This document shows positions 34,323-43,625 of a stretch of DNA of 64,000 nt, piece by piece (within the stretch, counting starts at the first letter, position 1; every line of letters starts with the position of its first letter). Position numbers and translations under genes: made by a program. Below the pieces are notes generated by a model. That model worked only from the letters and a program-made list of their open reading frames with translations. It had not been told where the DNA came from and searched no databases. Source of the DNA: Faecalibacterium hattorii. GTDB taxonomy: Bacteria > Bacillota > Clostridia > Oscillospirales > Ruminococcaceae. Where the stretch lies: the NCBI RefSeq assembly GCF_003287455.1, contig NZ_PRLC01000011.1, forward strand, positions 46,315 through 110,314, given 5' to 3'.

Positions 34323-37300
34323 ATGGGAAAATTCAGTGTCAAAAAACCGTTCACGGTTCTGGTAGCTGTCATCATGGTGCTGATGCTGGGCTTCGTGTCC
34401 ATCAGCAACATGCAGACCAACCTCTTACCGGACGTGAACACGCCGTACCTGATGGTGGTCACGGTGTATCCCGGTGCGAGCCCGGAGCGCGTGGAGAGCG
34501 AAGTCTCTGACGTCATGGAAAACGCGCTGGGCACCGTGGCAGGTGTGGAATCCATCACGGCCACCTCTGCGGAGAATTACAGCCTTCTGCTGATGCACTT
34601 CGCCGAGGGTACGGATATGAACAGCGCCTTGGTCAAGGTGTCGAACAAGGTGGACCAGACCACCTCCAGTCTGCCCAGCAGCTGTCTGTCGCCTTCGATC
34701 ATTGAATACAGCCTGAACATGAACGCCTTTATGACCGTGGCCGTCAGCCGCGAGGGCAGCGATGTGTACGACCTGTCGGATTTCGTCAGCGATACCCTCG
34801 TGCCCTATGTGGAGCGCAAGGGCGGCGTGTCCAGCGTGTCCGCCAACGGCCTGATCGAGAAGATGGTGCAGGTCCAGCTCAGTCAGGAGAAGGTGGACGC
34901 CATCAACGAACGGCTGCTGGAAGTCATCGACGCCCGACTGGCCGATGCGCGGGCTCAGCTCGACGCCGCTGAGGCCCAGATCGAAGCCGGCCGTGCGGAG
35001 TACAACCGCCAGTTCAAGAACTTCAATAAGACTGTTTCCAACACCGTGATGCAGCAGTACAGCGGCGAGGTCGGCAATGCGGTGGAGACCGTCCGCAAAC
35101 AGGCACAGGCCCTGCTGGACAGCGTCAACCAGCTCATCGCCGTGGTGCAGGAGCCGGAGATCCAACAGGCCCTGATCGACGTCCGGGACGGCTTGCAGCG
35201 CGTCATGGACAAGTTCAACGAGACGGGCATGAAGGACATCGACTCCCTGATCGAGATCGTGGCCGAGCTGCGCGAGATCACCGATAAGCTGACCACCGCC
35301 TTGCAGCAATTGCAGGAGCGCCTGAACACGGAGACCGGCACCGAGGGCAGCACCGCCACCGATCTGGTCGATGATCTGCAGGTGCAGCAGAGCCTGAGCA
35401 CCGTTTACAACACCCTGAACGATGTCATTAAGGCTATGGACGATGTCCCCGGCCTGATGAGCACCTTCTCGGACGCCTTGGGCACCTATTCCCAGCAGCA
35501 GCTGGAAGCCTATATGAAGTTCACCGAGGCCCGCGAGACGCTGAACGAGTACGAAAAGCAGCTCGAAACCGCAAAGCAGACCTATGAGGACGCCAAGGAG
35601 AAGGCCATGGCCAGCTCCGACGTCTCCAAGATGCTGGATATCGACACGCTGGCGCAGCTCATCTACGCCCAGAACTTCTCGATGCCCGCCGGTTACGTCA
35701 AGGATTCCAGCGGCAAATCGTGGCTGCTGAAGGTTGGCGAGGAGTACGACAGCATCGACGATATCTCCGGTGCCCTGCTGCTCCATGTGGACGGCTTCGG
35801 CGATGTCCGCCTGTCGGACGTGGCCGATGTGGAGGTCATCGATAACGCCGAGGCCAGCTTCACCCGCCTGAACGGCGAGCGCGCGGCCGTGCTGAAAATC
35901 TACAAAGGCTCCAGCTCCAGCGCCAGCACCGTCTCGGACAACTGCCTGTCCGCGTTCAAGGAGCTGGAAGCTCAGTACGACGGCCTCCATGTAGTCGTTC
36001 TGTCCAACCAAGGCAACTATATCACCATCATCGTCAAGAGCATCCTCAGCAGCATGCTCATCGGCGCAGCATTGGCCATCATCGTGCTGGCTCTCTTCCT
36101 GCGGGACATCAAGCCCACCCTCGTGGTCGGCTTCAGCATCCCGCTGTCGGTCCTGTTCGCTGTGGTGCTGATGTACTTCACCGGCATGGACCTGAACGTC
36201 ATGACGCTGGCCGGCCTGTCGCTGGGCATCGGTATGCTGGTGGATAACTCCATCGTCGTCATTGAAAACATCTACCGTCTGCGCAGCCGCGGCGTGCCCG
36301 CCGCCCGCGCGGCCGTGCAGGGCACAAAGCAGGTGGGCATGTCCATCGTGGCATCCACCCTCACTTCGGTCTGCGTCTTCCTGCCGGTCGTCTTCTCGTC
36401 CAGCCTCGTCAAGAGCCTGATGCAGCCCATGTCCCTGTGCATCGGCTACTGCCTGATGGCCTCTCTCCTCGTGGCCGTCACCGTTGTCCCGGCGGCTGCC
36501 TCCACCGTTCTGAAAAAGGCGGAGCCGAAGCAGCTCAAGTGGTTCGACAAGATCCAGAACAAGTACGCCAAGAGCTTGGAGTGGTGTTTTCAGCACCGCG
36601 CTCTGCCGCTGGTGGCAGCAGTGGCTTTGCTGGTCTTCTGCGGCTGGCGGGTTGTCTCCATGGGTGTGGAGCTGCTGCCCACCATCACCAGCAATGAGGC
36701 CATCGTCACCCTGACCACCACCAAGGACCTCAGCAAGGAGGACTCCTACGCCATTGCCGAAAAGGCCATCGACGCCATGCTGAACGTGGACAACGTGGAG
36801 GAAGTGGGCATTACCACCGACACCCGTGTGGCCGGCATGGATGTGGGCCAGTTGGGTCTGCCCAGCGCCATCACCGACCTGCTGAACGCCGCCAACAGCT
36901 ACGGCACCTATCAGGTCAACGTCATGCTGAACGAGTCCCTCTCCTCCACCCAGATCGAAACGGCCCGTCAGGCGCTGGAAGATGCCCTCTCCGGCATTGA
37001 GGACTGCACCGCCACCGTCGAGATCAGCGGGATGCAGGAGCTGACCAGCCAGCTGGCCAGCGGCCTGAGCGTCAAGATCTATGGTGCGGATTCCGATACC
37101 TTGACCAAGCTCTCCGAGAAGGTCGTGGAGATCGTCAACGACACCGAGGGCTTTGCCAACGCCACCAACGGTCTGGGCAGCGGCGATGCCACCATCAATC
37201 TGCAGATCGACCGCGACAAGGTCCGCTCCTACGGCCTGACCGTTGCGCAGGTTTACCAGCAGATCGCCGCCAAGCTGGCCACCACCACCACGGCGCAGAC

Positions 37301-38252
37301 CCCGGTCTCCGTGGACGGCAGAACCATGAGCGTGGAGATCAGCGACAACCTCGATCCCGTGACCAAGGAAAACATGATGGATATCACCTTTGAGACCTCT
37401 GTCATGTCCGCCGACGGCACCACCACCACCGGCACCTGTAAGCTGAGCGACATCGCAACGTGGGTCACCGGCAGTGCACCCAACTCCATCACCAGCCAGA
37501 ACCAGACCCAGTACGTCACCGTTACAGCCAACACGCTGGACGGCTACAACACCACGGTTCAGGCCCGTGAGCTGGAAAAGAAGCTGGATGCCTTCGCCCT
37601 CTCCGACGAGATGCCGGAGGGCTGCTCCTTCTCCATGGGCGGCGAGTCCGACAGCGTCAACTACATGGTCAAGGAGATGGTGCAGTGGATGGGGCTGGCT
37701 CTGCCCTTCGTCTACCTCGTCATGGTGGCCCAGTTCCAGAGTCTGCTCTCCCCCTTCATCGTCCTGTTCACCGTGCCGCTGGCCTTCACCGGCGGTCTGC
37801 TGGGTCTGCTCCTCACTGGCCAGCAGCTGACCATGATCTCCCTGATGGGCTTCATCGTCCTGATGGGCACCGTCGTCAACAACGGCATCGTCTTCGTGGA
37901 CTACACCAACCAGCTCCGAATGGGCGGCATGGAGCGCCGCGCGGCCCTCATCGCCACCGGCAAGACCCGTATGCGCCCCATCCTGATGACCACCCTGACC
38001 ACCGTTCTGGCCATGCTGCAGCTCGTCTTCAGCAACGATATGGCCAGCCAGCTCATGAGCGGCATGGCCATCGTCATCATCTGCGGCCTGACCTATGCGA
38101 CCATCATGACGCTGTATGTCGTGCCGCTGCTGTATGATCTGCTGTTCAAGAAGCCGCCGCTGAACATCGACGTTGGCAGCGATGACCTCGACGATATCCC
38201 CGACGATGCCGCCGAGTATATCGCCCAGTCCCACGCACAGCCGGAAGCATAA
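34323..38252 (+). CDS. RND-family exporter with large coiled-coil insertion
   Basis: A 1309-residue RND transporter (AcrB/SwrC-like hydrophobe-amphiphile efflux). N-terminal helix KPFTVLVAVIMVLMLGFVSI, first periplasmic-type loop, TM2-6 block near residues 570-720 (LIGAALAIIVLALFLRDIKP, GMLVDNSIVVIENI with the proton-relay Asp pair), and a second half ending in GTVVNNGIVFVDYTNQLR. It is about 270 residues longer than AcrB: residues about 200-430 of the first extracellular loop are Gln/Ala/Leu-rich heptads (AEAQIEAGRAEY..., LTTALQQLQERLN) predicted to form a long coiled-coil stalk. No membrane fusion protein or TolC is adjacent, consistent with a single-membrane cell, so the stalk may substitute (inference). 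Confidence 0.92.
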   Translation: MGKFSVKKPFTVLVAVIMVLMLGFVSISNMQTNLLPDVNTPYLMVVTVYPGASPERVESEVSDVMENALGTVAGVESITATSAENYSLLLMHFAEGTDMNSALVKVSNKVDQTTSSLPSSCLSPSIIEYSLNMNAFMTVAVSREGSDVYDLSDFVSDTLVPYVERKGGVSSVSANGLIEKMVQVQLSQEKVDAINERLLEVIDARLADARAQLDAAEAQIEAGRAEYNRQFKNFNKTVSNTVMQQYSGEVGNAVETVRKQAQALLDSVNQLIAVVQEPEIQQALIDVRDGLQRVMDKFNETGMKDIDSLIEIVAELREITDKLTTALQQLQERLNTETGTEGSTATDLVDDLQVQQSLSTVYNTLNDVIKAMDDVPGLMSTFSDALGTYSQQQLEAYMKFTEARETLNEYEKQLETAKQTYEDAKEKAMASSDVSKMLDIDTLAQLIYAQNFSMPAGYVKDSSGKSWLLKVGEEYDSIDDISGALLLHVDGFGDVRLSDVADVEVIDNAEASFTRLNGERAAVLKIYKGSSSSASTVSDNCLSAFKELEAQYDGLHVVVLSNQGNYITIIVKSILSSMLIGAALAIIVLALFLRDIKPTLVVGFSIPLSVLFAVVLMYFTGMDLNVMTLAGLSLGIGMLVDNSIVVIENIYRLRSRGVPAARAAVQGTKQVGMSIVASTLTSVCVFLPVVFSSSLVKSLMQPMSLCIGYCLMASLLVAVTVVPAAASTVLKKAEPKQLKWFDKIQNKYAKSLEWCFQHRALPLVAAVALLVFCGWRVVSMGVELLPTITSNEAIVTLTTTKDLSKEDSYAIAEKAIDAMLNVDNVEEVGITTDTRVAGMDVGQLGLPSAITDLLNAANSYGTYQVNVMLNESLSSTQIETARQALEDALSGIEDCTATVEISGMQELTSQLASGLSVKIYGADSDTLTKLSEKVVEIVNDTEGFANATNGLGSGDATINLQIDRDKVRSYGLTVAQVYQQIAAKLATTTTAQTPVSVDGRTMSVEISDNLDPVTKENMMDITFETSVMSADGTTTTGTCKLSDIATWVTGSAPNSITSQNQTQYVTVTANTLDGYNTTVQARELEKKLDAFALSDEMPEGCSFSMGGESDSVNYMVKEMVQWMGLALPFVYLVMVAQFQSLLSPFIVLFTVPLAFTGGLLGLLLTGQQLTMISLMGFIVLMGTVVNNGIVFVDYTNQLRMGGMERRAALIATGKTRMRPILMTTLTTVLAMLQLVFSNDMASQLMSGMAIVIICGLTYATIMTLYVVPLLYDLLFKKPPLNIDVGSDDLDDIPDDAAEYIAQSHAQPEA

Positions 38253-38265
38253 TTCTCAGACGACA

Positions 38266-38297
38266 AAGCCGTCCACTTTGGAAGTGGGCGGTTTTTT
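38266..38297 (+). terminator. Terminator after the RND gene
   Basis: Stem GCCGTCCACTT / AAGTGGGCGGT (two G-T pairs) then TTTTTT. Confidence 0.78.
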
Positions 38298-38301
38298 GTT
38301 T

Positions 38302-38436
38302 CAACCTCTCAGTCTCGCTGACGCTCGCCAGCTCCCCTAATAAGGGGAGCCCTTGGCAAAACCGGAAACTCTACCTATACGCCAGAGCCTCCCCTACTAG
38401 GGGAGGTGGCATTGCGGAGCAATGACGGAGAGGTTG
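38302..38436. repeat. ~135-bp palindromic interspersed repeat, copy 2 (core inverted)
   Basis: Terminal inverted repeats CAACCTCTC / GAGAGGTTG and the same two CCCCTA-TAGGGG hairpins as the copy at 10578. The central 37 bases (38351-38387) begin CCTTGGC and end TATACGCCAGAG, the reverse complement of the copy-1 core ends (CTCTGGCGTATA ... GCCAAGG), while the outer parts keep the same orientation. Confidence 0.85.
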
Positions 38437-38560
38437 TACAGAGAAAAAACTGCCCTGCGCAAGCAAGGCGTGTTTTTACGTTGCAAAATGCCCAAAAAAT
38501 ATCTCGAAATATTGGCTGATAAATCTAAAAAGATGTCCACACAGGAGACGTAAACTGTGA

Positions 38561-38566
38561 TATAAT
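38561..38566 (+). promoter_or_regulatory. Possible galM -10 element
   Basis: TATAAT preceded by TGTGA, 67 bases upstream of galM. No clear -35 box at 17 bases. Confidence 0.45.
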
Positions 38567-38632
38567 CATAATTATAAAGGATATAACCGAGAGTGTGGTA
38601 TCCAATCATTTCGAAAAAGGAGGCGAAGCCCT

Positions 38633-39706
38633 ATGGCACAGTTTCGCTCCAAGCCCTTTGGCGTGACCAAGAATGGCGAAAAGGTCAACGAGTACATCAT
38701 GTCGAACCCCGGCGGGCTGGCGGTCAGTGTGCTGAATTACGGCTGCGTGATCAAAAACATCTTTGTTCCCACAAAACATGGGCCGGTGGATGTCGTGGTG
38801 GGCCACGACACCTTTGCCGACTATGAAAATGACTTCAATTCCTCCAGCAGTACCTGCTGCGGCGCATTTGTGGGGCGGTACGCCAACCGCATCGAGAACG
38901 CCGAGTTCAGCGTGGGCGGCAGAAAGTACCAGCTGGAACCGAACAACGGCAAAAACCACTTGCACGGCACCTTCCCCCGCAAAATTTACGACGTCAAGGC
39001 CTTCGGCGATACCCTGCTGCTGGAGACCGAGAGCCCGGCGGGCGAGGATGGTTTCCCCGGAAATCTGAAGATCTCGGTGCGCTACATCCTCACCGAGGAC
39101 AACGCCCTGCGGATGGATTACCGCGTCTCCTCCGACGCCGACACCATCCTGAACCTGACGAATCACACCTACTTCAACCTCGACGGCGGCGGCGATGTGC
39201 TGAACCAGAAGCTGCGCATCTACGCTTCCCGCTATCTGGAGGGCAACAATGAGACCTGCCCCACCGGCAGCATCCTGCCCGTGGACAACACGCCGATGGA
39301 TTTCCGGGCGGGCAAGGTCATCGGGCGGGACATCGATACCGGCTTTGCCCAGACCACCATGGTGGGCGGCGGCTATGACCACTGCTTCGTCATCGACCGG
39401 GGCCGCGGTGCCAGCCAGAGCCTCTGCGCGTGGGCGTCCAGCGATAAGACCGGCATCAGCATGAAGGTCTACACCACCCAGCCCGGCGTCCAGCTCTACA
39501 CCGCCAACTTTTTGCAGGACTGCCCCTCTCCCGGCAAGGGCGGCGTCCCGATGCAGAAATATGGCGGCTTTGCGTTGGAGACCCAGCACTTCCCCTGCAG
39601 CCCTTCCCACCCGGAGTTCCCCTCCACGGTGCTGCGGGCCGGCAAGGTCTTCCGCGCCAACACCACCCTGCGCTTCTTCACGGGCAAGCAGTGCGGGAAA
39701 TTATGA
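38633..39706 (+). CDS. galM: Aldose 1-epimerase (mutarotase)
   Basis: Interconverts alpha and beta anomers of galactose/glucose in the Leloir pathway. 357 residues with the family landmarks GAFVGRYANRI, NHLHGT (first catalytic-site His), NLTNHTYFNLDG (second His) and GGYDHCFVID, and an acidic residue in GFALETQHFP acting as base. GGAGG precedes the ATG at 38633. Next gene is galE, so the two form a galactose-interconversion pair, though a possible terminator separates them. Confidence 0.94.
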   Translation: MAQFRSKPFGVTKNGEKVNEYIMSNPGGLAVSVLNYGCVIKNIFVPTKHGPVDVVVGHDTFADYENDFNSSSSTCCGAFVGRYANRIENAEFSVGGRKYQLEPNNGKNHLHGTFPRKIYDVKAFGDTLLLETESPAGEDGFPGNLKISVRYILTEDNALRMDYRVSSDADTILNLTNHTYFNLDGGGDVLNQKLRIYASRYLEGNNETCPTGSILPVDNTPMDFRAGKVIGRDIDTGFAQTTMVGGGYDHCFVIDRGRGASQSLCAWASSDKTGISMKVYTTQPGVQLYTANFLQDCPSPGKGGVPMQKYGGFALETQHFPCSPSHPEFPSTVLRAGKVFRANTTLRFFTGKQCGKL

Positions 39707-39712
39707 GCTTTG

Positions 39713-39740
39713 AGGGAGCTGCCGCTGCGGCTCCCTTTCC
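39713..39740 (+). terminator. Possible terminator after galM
   Basis: AGGGAGC...GCTCCCT stem with inner GC pairs and a T/C-rich tail (TTTCCCTTTT); weaker than others in the window. The remaining gap to galE (to 39952) is AT-rich and shows no gene. Confidence 0.5.
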
Positions 39741-39952
39741 CTTTTCTCCCATTTGCACAAAGGGCCGCTTCTCTCCATGTAAAATCGGAGAAAAATCTTC
39801 TTAAATCAAAAAGTTGAATTTCGAAAAAGCAACAAAAATCCATCTTAATAAAATTCCAGATACTTGATTCTGCATCCAAAACGCGGTATTCTTTAGGCAG
39901 AGCGCGGGACAAGCCCGCATCGGTATTTTGGTGATAAGCGAGGTACTTTGCT

Positions 39953-40978
39953 ATGGCAATTCTGGTTTCCGGCGGTGCCGGTTATATTGGCAGCCACACC
40001 TGCATCGAGCTGCTGAATGCGGGCTACGATGTCGTGGTGGCAGATAACTATTACAATGCTTCTCCGGTGGTGCTTGACCGTGTCAAGCAGATCACCGGCA
40101 AGGACTTCCGCTTCTACAACGCGGACATGACCAAGCATGAGGACGTGGAGAAGATCTTCACCGAGTGCCCGGACATCGACGCCGTCATCCAGTTCGCTGC
40201 CTATAAGGCTGTGGGCGAGAGCGTCTCCAAGCCCATCGAGTACTATTACAATAACCTGAACTGCACCCTCGTCATTCTGGATGTGATGCGCCGCCACAAC
40301 TGCCACAACTTCGTGTTCAGCTCCTCGGCCACCGTCTACGGCGACCCGGCCTCCGTGCCCATCACCGAGGACTTCCCCGTGGGCAAGACCACCAACCCCT
40401 ACGGCACCACCAAGGCCTTCACCGAGCGCATTCTGGAGGATGTCTGCAAGGCAGACCCGGAGCTGAACGTCGCCCTGCTGCGCTACTTTAACCCCATCGG
40501 TGCCCACAAGTCCGGCCTCATCGGCGAGGACCCCAACGGCATCCCCAACAACCTGATGCCCTACATCGCCAAGGTCGCCATCGGCAAGCTGGAAAAGGTC
40601 CATGTCTTCGGCAACGACTACCCCACCCCGGACGGCACCGGCGTGCGTGACTATATCCACGTCGTCGATCTGGCCCGCGGCCATGTCTGCGCCATCAAGA
40701 AGCTGGAGACCAAGTGCGGCCTCTTCATCTGCAACCTCGGCACCGGCCACGGCTACAGCGTGCTGGATGTCATCCACGCCTTCGAAAAGGCCTGCGGCAA
40801 GAAGCTCCCCTATGTCATCGACCCGCGCCGCCCCGGCGATATCGCCGAGTGCTACGCCGACCCCACCAAGGCCAAGAAGGAGCTGGGCTGGGTGGCTGAG
40901 TACGGCATCGAGGAGATGTGCGCCGATAGCTGGAATTGGCAGCAGAAAAACCCCGACGGCTACCACACCGTGAAGTAA
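39953..40978 (+). CDS. galE: UDP-glucose 4-epimerase
   Basis: NAD-dependent short-chain dehydrogenase/epimerase interconverting UDP-glucose and UDP-galactose. 341 residues: NAD-binding GGAGYIGSHTCIELL, FSSSATVYG (catalytic Ser/Thr), the YxxxK motif in NPYGTTKAF, and ALLRYFNPIGAH. Ends with SWNWQQKNPDGY, typical of GalE. Together with galM it serves galactose use and supplies UDP-galactose for cell-surface glycans. Confidence 0.96.
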   Translation: MAILVSGGAGYIGSHTCIELLNAGYDVVVADNYYNASPVVLDRVKQITGKDFRFYNADMTKHEDVEKIFTECPDIDAVIQFAAYKAVGESVSKPIEYYYNNLNCTLVILDVMRRHNCHNFVFSSSATVYGDPASVPITEDFPVGKTTNPYGTTKAFTERILEDVCKADPELNVALLRYFNPIGAHKSGLIGEDPNGIPNNLMPYIAKVAIGKLEKVHVFGNDYPTPDGTGVRDYIHVVDLARGHVCAIKKLETKCGLFICNLGTGHGYSVLDVIHAFEKACGKKLPYVIDPRRPGDIAECYADPTKAKKELGWVAEYGIEEMCADSWNWQQKNPDGYHTVK

Positions 40979-40995
40979 AAAACCAAACAAAACGC

Positions 40996-41040
40996 AAGGC
41001 TCGCTTCGTCCGCTCCGCGCCGGATGAGGCGGGCTTTTTT
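40996..41040 (+). terminator. Terminator after galE
   Basis: Long imperfect stem GGCTCGCTTCGTCCG ... CGGATGAGGCGGGC followed by TTTTTT. Confidence 0.82.
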
Positions 41041-41051
41041 CGTTTCCTGCC

Positions 41052-41080
41052 TTGACAACGCCGGGCAGTTAGCATATATT
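41052..41080 (+). promoter_or_regulatory. Promoter of feoAB fusion
   Basis: Perfect TTGACA (41052-41057), 17 bases, TATATT (41075-41080). No iron-box-like palindrome was clearly seen. Confidence 0.78.
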
Positions 41081-41131
41081 AAAACTGTTTCTATAGGCTA
41101 ACAATTTGTCGAAATGGAAAGGCAGACTGCC

Positions 41132-43477
41132 ATGACATTAAAAGAACTGAAGATCGGCGAAAGTGCCGTGATCGATACTGTTGGCGGGGAGGGTGCCCTG
41201 CGGCAGCATTTTTTGGATATGGGGCTGATCCCCGGCGAGCGGGTCACGCTGGTGAAATTTGCGCCCATGGGCGACCCGATGGAATTGCAGATCCATGGGT
41301 ACGAGCTGACGCTGCGTCTGGACGATGCGGCCCGGATCGCAGTCACCCCGGCGGCGAGTGCCCCGGCCGCCGCCCATGCCCGGCGGGAAAGCAAAATGGT
41401 GGAGCATCCGGGTCTCGGCGAGGGCGGGCGCTACCACACCAAGAAAGGGGAACACCCGGTGCCGGAGGGCACGACCCTGACCTTTGCACTGGCGGGCAAC
41501 CAGAACTGCGGCAAGACCACCCTGTTCAACCAGCTCACCGGCTCCAATCAGCATGTGGGCAATTTCCCCGGCGTGACGGTGGACCGGAAGAGCGGCGCCA
41601 TCAAGGAGCACCCGGAGACCGAAGTCACCGATCTGCCCGGCATTTACTCCATGTCCCCTTACTCCAATGAGGAGATCGTGACCCGCCAGTTCATCATCGG
41701 GGAAAAGCCGACTGGCATCATCAATATCGTGGACGCCACGAACATCGAGCGCAACCTGTACCTGACCATGCAGCTGATGGAACTGGAGACCCCCATGGTG
41801 CTGGCTCTGAACATGATGGATGAGGTGCGCGGCAATGGCGGCACCATCCGCATCAACCAGATGGAAGCCATGCTGGGCATCCCGGTGGTTCCCATTTCCG
41901 CCGCCAAAAATGAGGGTGTCGATGAGCTGGTGGATCATGCCATCCATGTAGCAAAATATCAGGAGCGGCCGGGCCGGATGGATTTCTGCGGCGAAGAAGA
42001 TCACGGCGGCGCGGTGCATCGCTGCATCCATGGCATCATCCACCTGATCGAGGATCATGCCAAAGCGGCGGGGATCCCGGTGCGGTTCGCAGCCACCAAG
42101 CTGGTGGAGGGCGATGCCCGCATTGAGCAGGCGCTGAAGCTCGACCAGAACGAAAAAGAAATGATCGAACACATCATCGTGCAGATGGAGCAGGAGCGCG
42201 GGCTGGATCGTGCCGCCGCCATCGCGGATATGCGGTTCCACTTCATTCACCAGTTGGTCGATCAGACCGTCGTGAAGCCTCACCAGAGCAAGGAGCAGCT
42301 CCGCAGCAGCAGGATCGACCAGTTCCTGACCGGAAAATATACGGCCATCCCGGCATTCGTGGGGATCATGGCGCTGGTGTTTTACCTTACCTTCGGGGTC
42401 ATCGGCGCGGGGCTGCAGGGCTTGCTGGAGGTCGGCATCGATCGACTGACCGTCCTTGTGGACGACGCCCTGACGTATTGGAACGTCAACGAGGTCGTGC
42501 ACTCCTTGGTCATCGACGGCATCTTCACCGGTGTGGGCAGCGTGCTGAGCTTTTTACCCATCATCGTGACCCTCTTCTTCTTCCTTTCTCTGCTGGAAGA
42601 TACCGGCTACATGGCCCGCGTGGCCTTCGTAATGGACAAACTGCTCCGGCGCATCGGCCTTTCGGGCCGCAGCATCGTGCCGATGCTCATTGGCTTTGGC
42701 TGCACGGTTCCGGGCGTCATGGCCAGCCGTACCCTGCCCTCGGAGCGCGATCGCAAGATGACCATCCTGCTCACCCCGTTCATGAGCTGCTCGGCCAAGC
42801 TCCCCATCTATAGCTTGTTTGCCGTTACCTTCTTCCCGGACCACGCGGCGCTGGTCATGGTGGGGCTGTACTTCCTCGGCATCATCGTAGGCATCCTCGC
42901 GGCGTTTGCGCTCAAGGGGACCCTCTTCCGGGGCGAGGCTGTGCCCTTTGTGATGGAGCTGCCCAACTACCGCCTCCCCGGCTTGAAGAATGTCTGCCAG
43001 CTGCTCTGGGAAAAGGCGCGGGATTTCTTGGAGCGTGCCTTCACGGTGATCTTTATCGCGACCATCGTCATCTGGTTCTTGCAGAACTTCGATCCGCAGC
43101 TCAGCTTGACGGCGGACCCGCAGGAGAGCATTTTGGCGCTGGTGGCAAGCTGCATCGCGCCCCTCTTCGCGCCGCTGGGCTTCGCGGACTGGCGGGTATC
43201 CACGGCGCTGATCACCGGCTTCATGGCCAAGGAGAGTGTGGTTTCGACCCTGACCATTCTGTATGGTTCCTCGGCTGCGCTGGGGGCAGCGCTTTCCCCG
43301 GCGGCAGCGGCTCCCCTGCTGGTGTTCTGCTTGCTGTACACCCCCTGCATTGCGGCGGTGGCTTCCGTCAAACGGGAACTGGGCAGACGCTGGGCGGCCG
43401 TCATGGTGCTGAATCAGTGTGCTGTGGCGTGGGTTGCGGCCCTGATCGTGCGGCTCATCGCACTGGCGGTCTTCTGA
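41132..43477 (+). CDS. feoB: FeoA-FeoB fusion ferrous iron transporter
   Basis: A 781-residue fusion. Residues 1-75 are a complete FeoA SH3-like domain (MTLKELKIGESAVIDTVGGE, ALRQHFLDMGLIPGERVTLV). After a ~40-residue linker comes the FeoB G domain: G1 GNQNCGKTTLFN, G2 GVTVDRKSG, G3 TDLPGIYSMSPYSNEE, G4 ALNMMD, then the helical GDI domain and two Gate blocks (FGCTVPGVMASRT with the conserved Cys; later FMAKESVVSTL). It imports Fe2+. Start at 41132 rather than 41114: AAAGG stands nine bases upstream and FeoA proteins begin here. Fusion makes a separate feoA unnecessary; none is adjacent. Confidence 0.95.
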   Translation: MTLKELKIGESAVIDTVGGEGALRQHFLDMGLIPGERVTLVKFAPMGDPMELQIHGYELTLRLDDAARIAVTPAASAPAAAHARRESKMVEHPGLGEGGRYHTKKGEHPVPEGTTLTFALAGNQNCGKTTLFNQLTGSNQHVGNFPGVTVDRKSGAIKEHPETEVTDLPGIYSMSPYSNEEIVTRQFIIGEKPTGIINIVDATNIERNLYLTMQLMELETPMVLALNMMDEVRGNGGTIRINQMEAMLGIPVVPISAAKNEGVDELVDHAIHVAKYQERPGRMDFCGEEDHGGAVHRCIHGIIHLIEDHAKAAGIPVRFAATKLVEGDARIEQALKLDQNEKEMIEHIIVQMEQERGLDRAAAIADMRFHFIHQLVDQTVVKPHQSKEQLRSSRIDQFLTGKYTAIPAFVGIMALVFYLTFGVIGAGLQGLLEVGIDRLTVLVDDALTYWNVNEVVHSLVIDGIFTGVGSVLSFLPIIVTLFFFLSLLEDTGYMARVAFVMDKLLRRIGLSGRSIVPMLIGFGCTVPGVMASRTLPSERDRKMTILLTPFMSCSAKLPIYSLFAVTFFPDHAALVMVGLYFLGIIVGILAAFALKGTLFRGEAVPFVMELPNYRLPGLKNVCQLLWEKARDFLERAFTVIFIATIVIWFLQNFDPQLSLTADPQESILALVASCIAPLFAPLGFADWRVSTALITGFMAKESVVSTLTILYGSSAALGAALSPAAAAPLLVFCLLYTPCIAAVASVKRELGRRWAAVMVLNQCAVAWVAALIVRLIALAVF

Positions 43478-43500
43478 ACGAAGCTCTGATTTGAAAAGCA

Positions 43501-43546
43501 AACGCTCCTCTCTGCGCAGAAATCGGCGCGGAGAGGAGCGTTTTTT
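43501..43546 (+). terminator. Terminator after feoB
   Basis: AACGCTCCTCTC...GAGAGGAGCGTT, 12-bp perfect stem with inner GCGC pairing, followed by TTTT. Confidence 0.9.
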
Positions 43547-43558
43547 GCGTGTGAACGC

Positions 43559-43608
43559 TTGACAAACGGAGCGGTCCGTGCTAAAATACTTCAAAAATGA
43601 ACAATTCA
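43559..43608 (+). promoter_or_regulatory. marR-tauE promoter with operator-like repeats
   Basis: Perfect TTGACA (43559-43564), 17 bases, TAAAAT (43582-43587). The spacer holds the inverted repeat ACGGA-GCGG-TCCGT (43566-43579), and TGAA-CAA-TTCA (43598-43608) follows the -10. Either could be the site for the MarR-type product, giving autoregulation (inference). Confidence 0.65.
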
Positions 43609-43625
43609 AAGATGGAGTGATAAAG

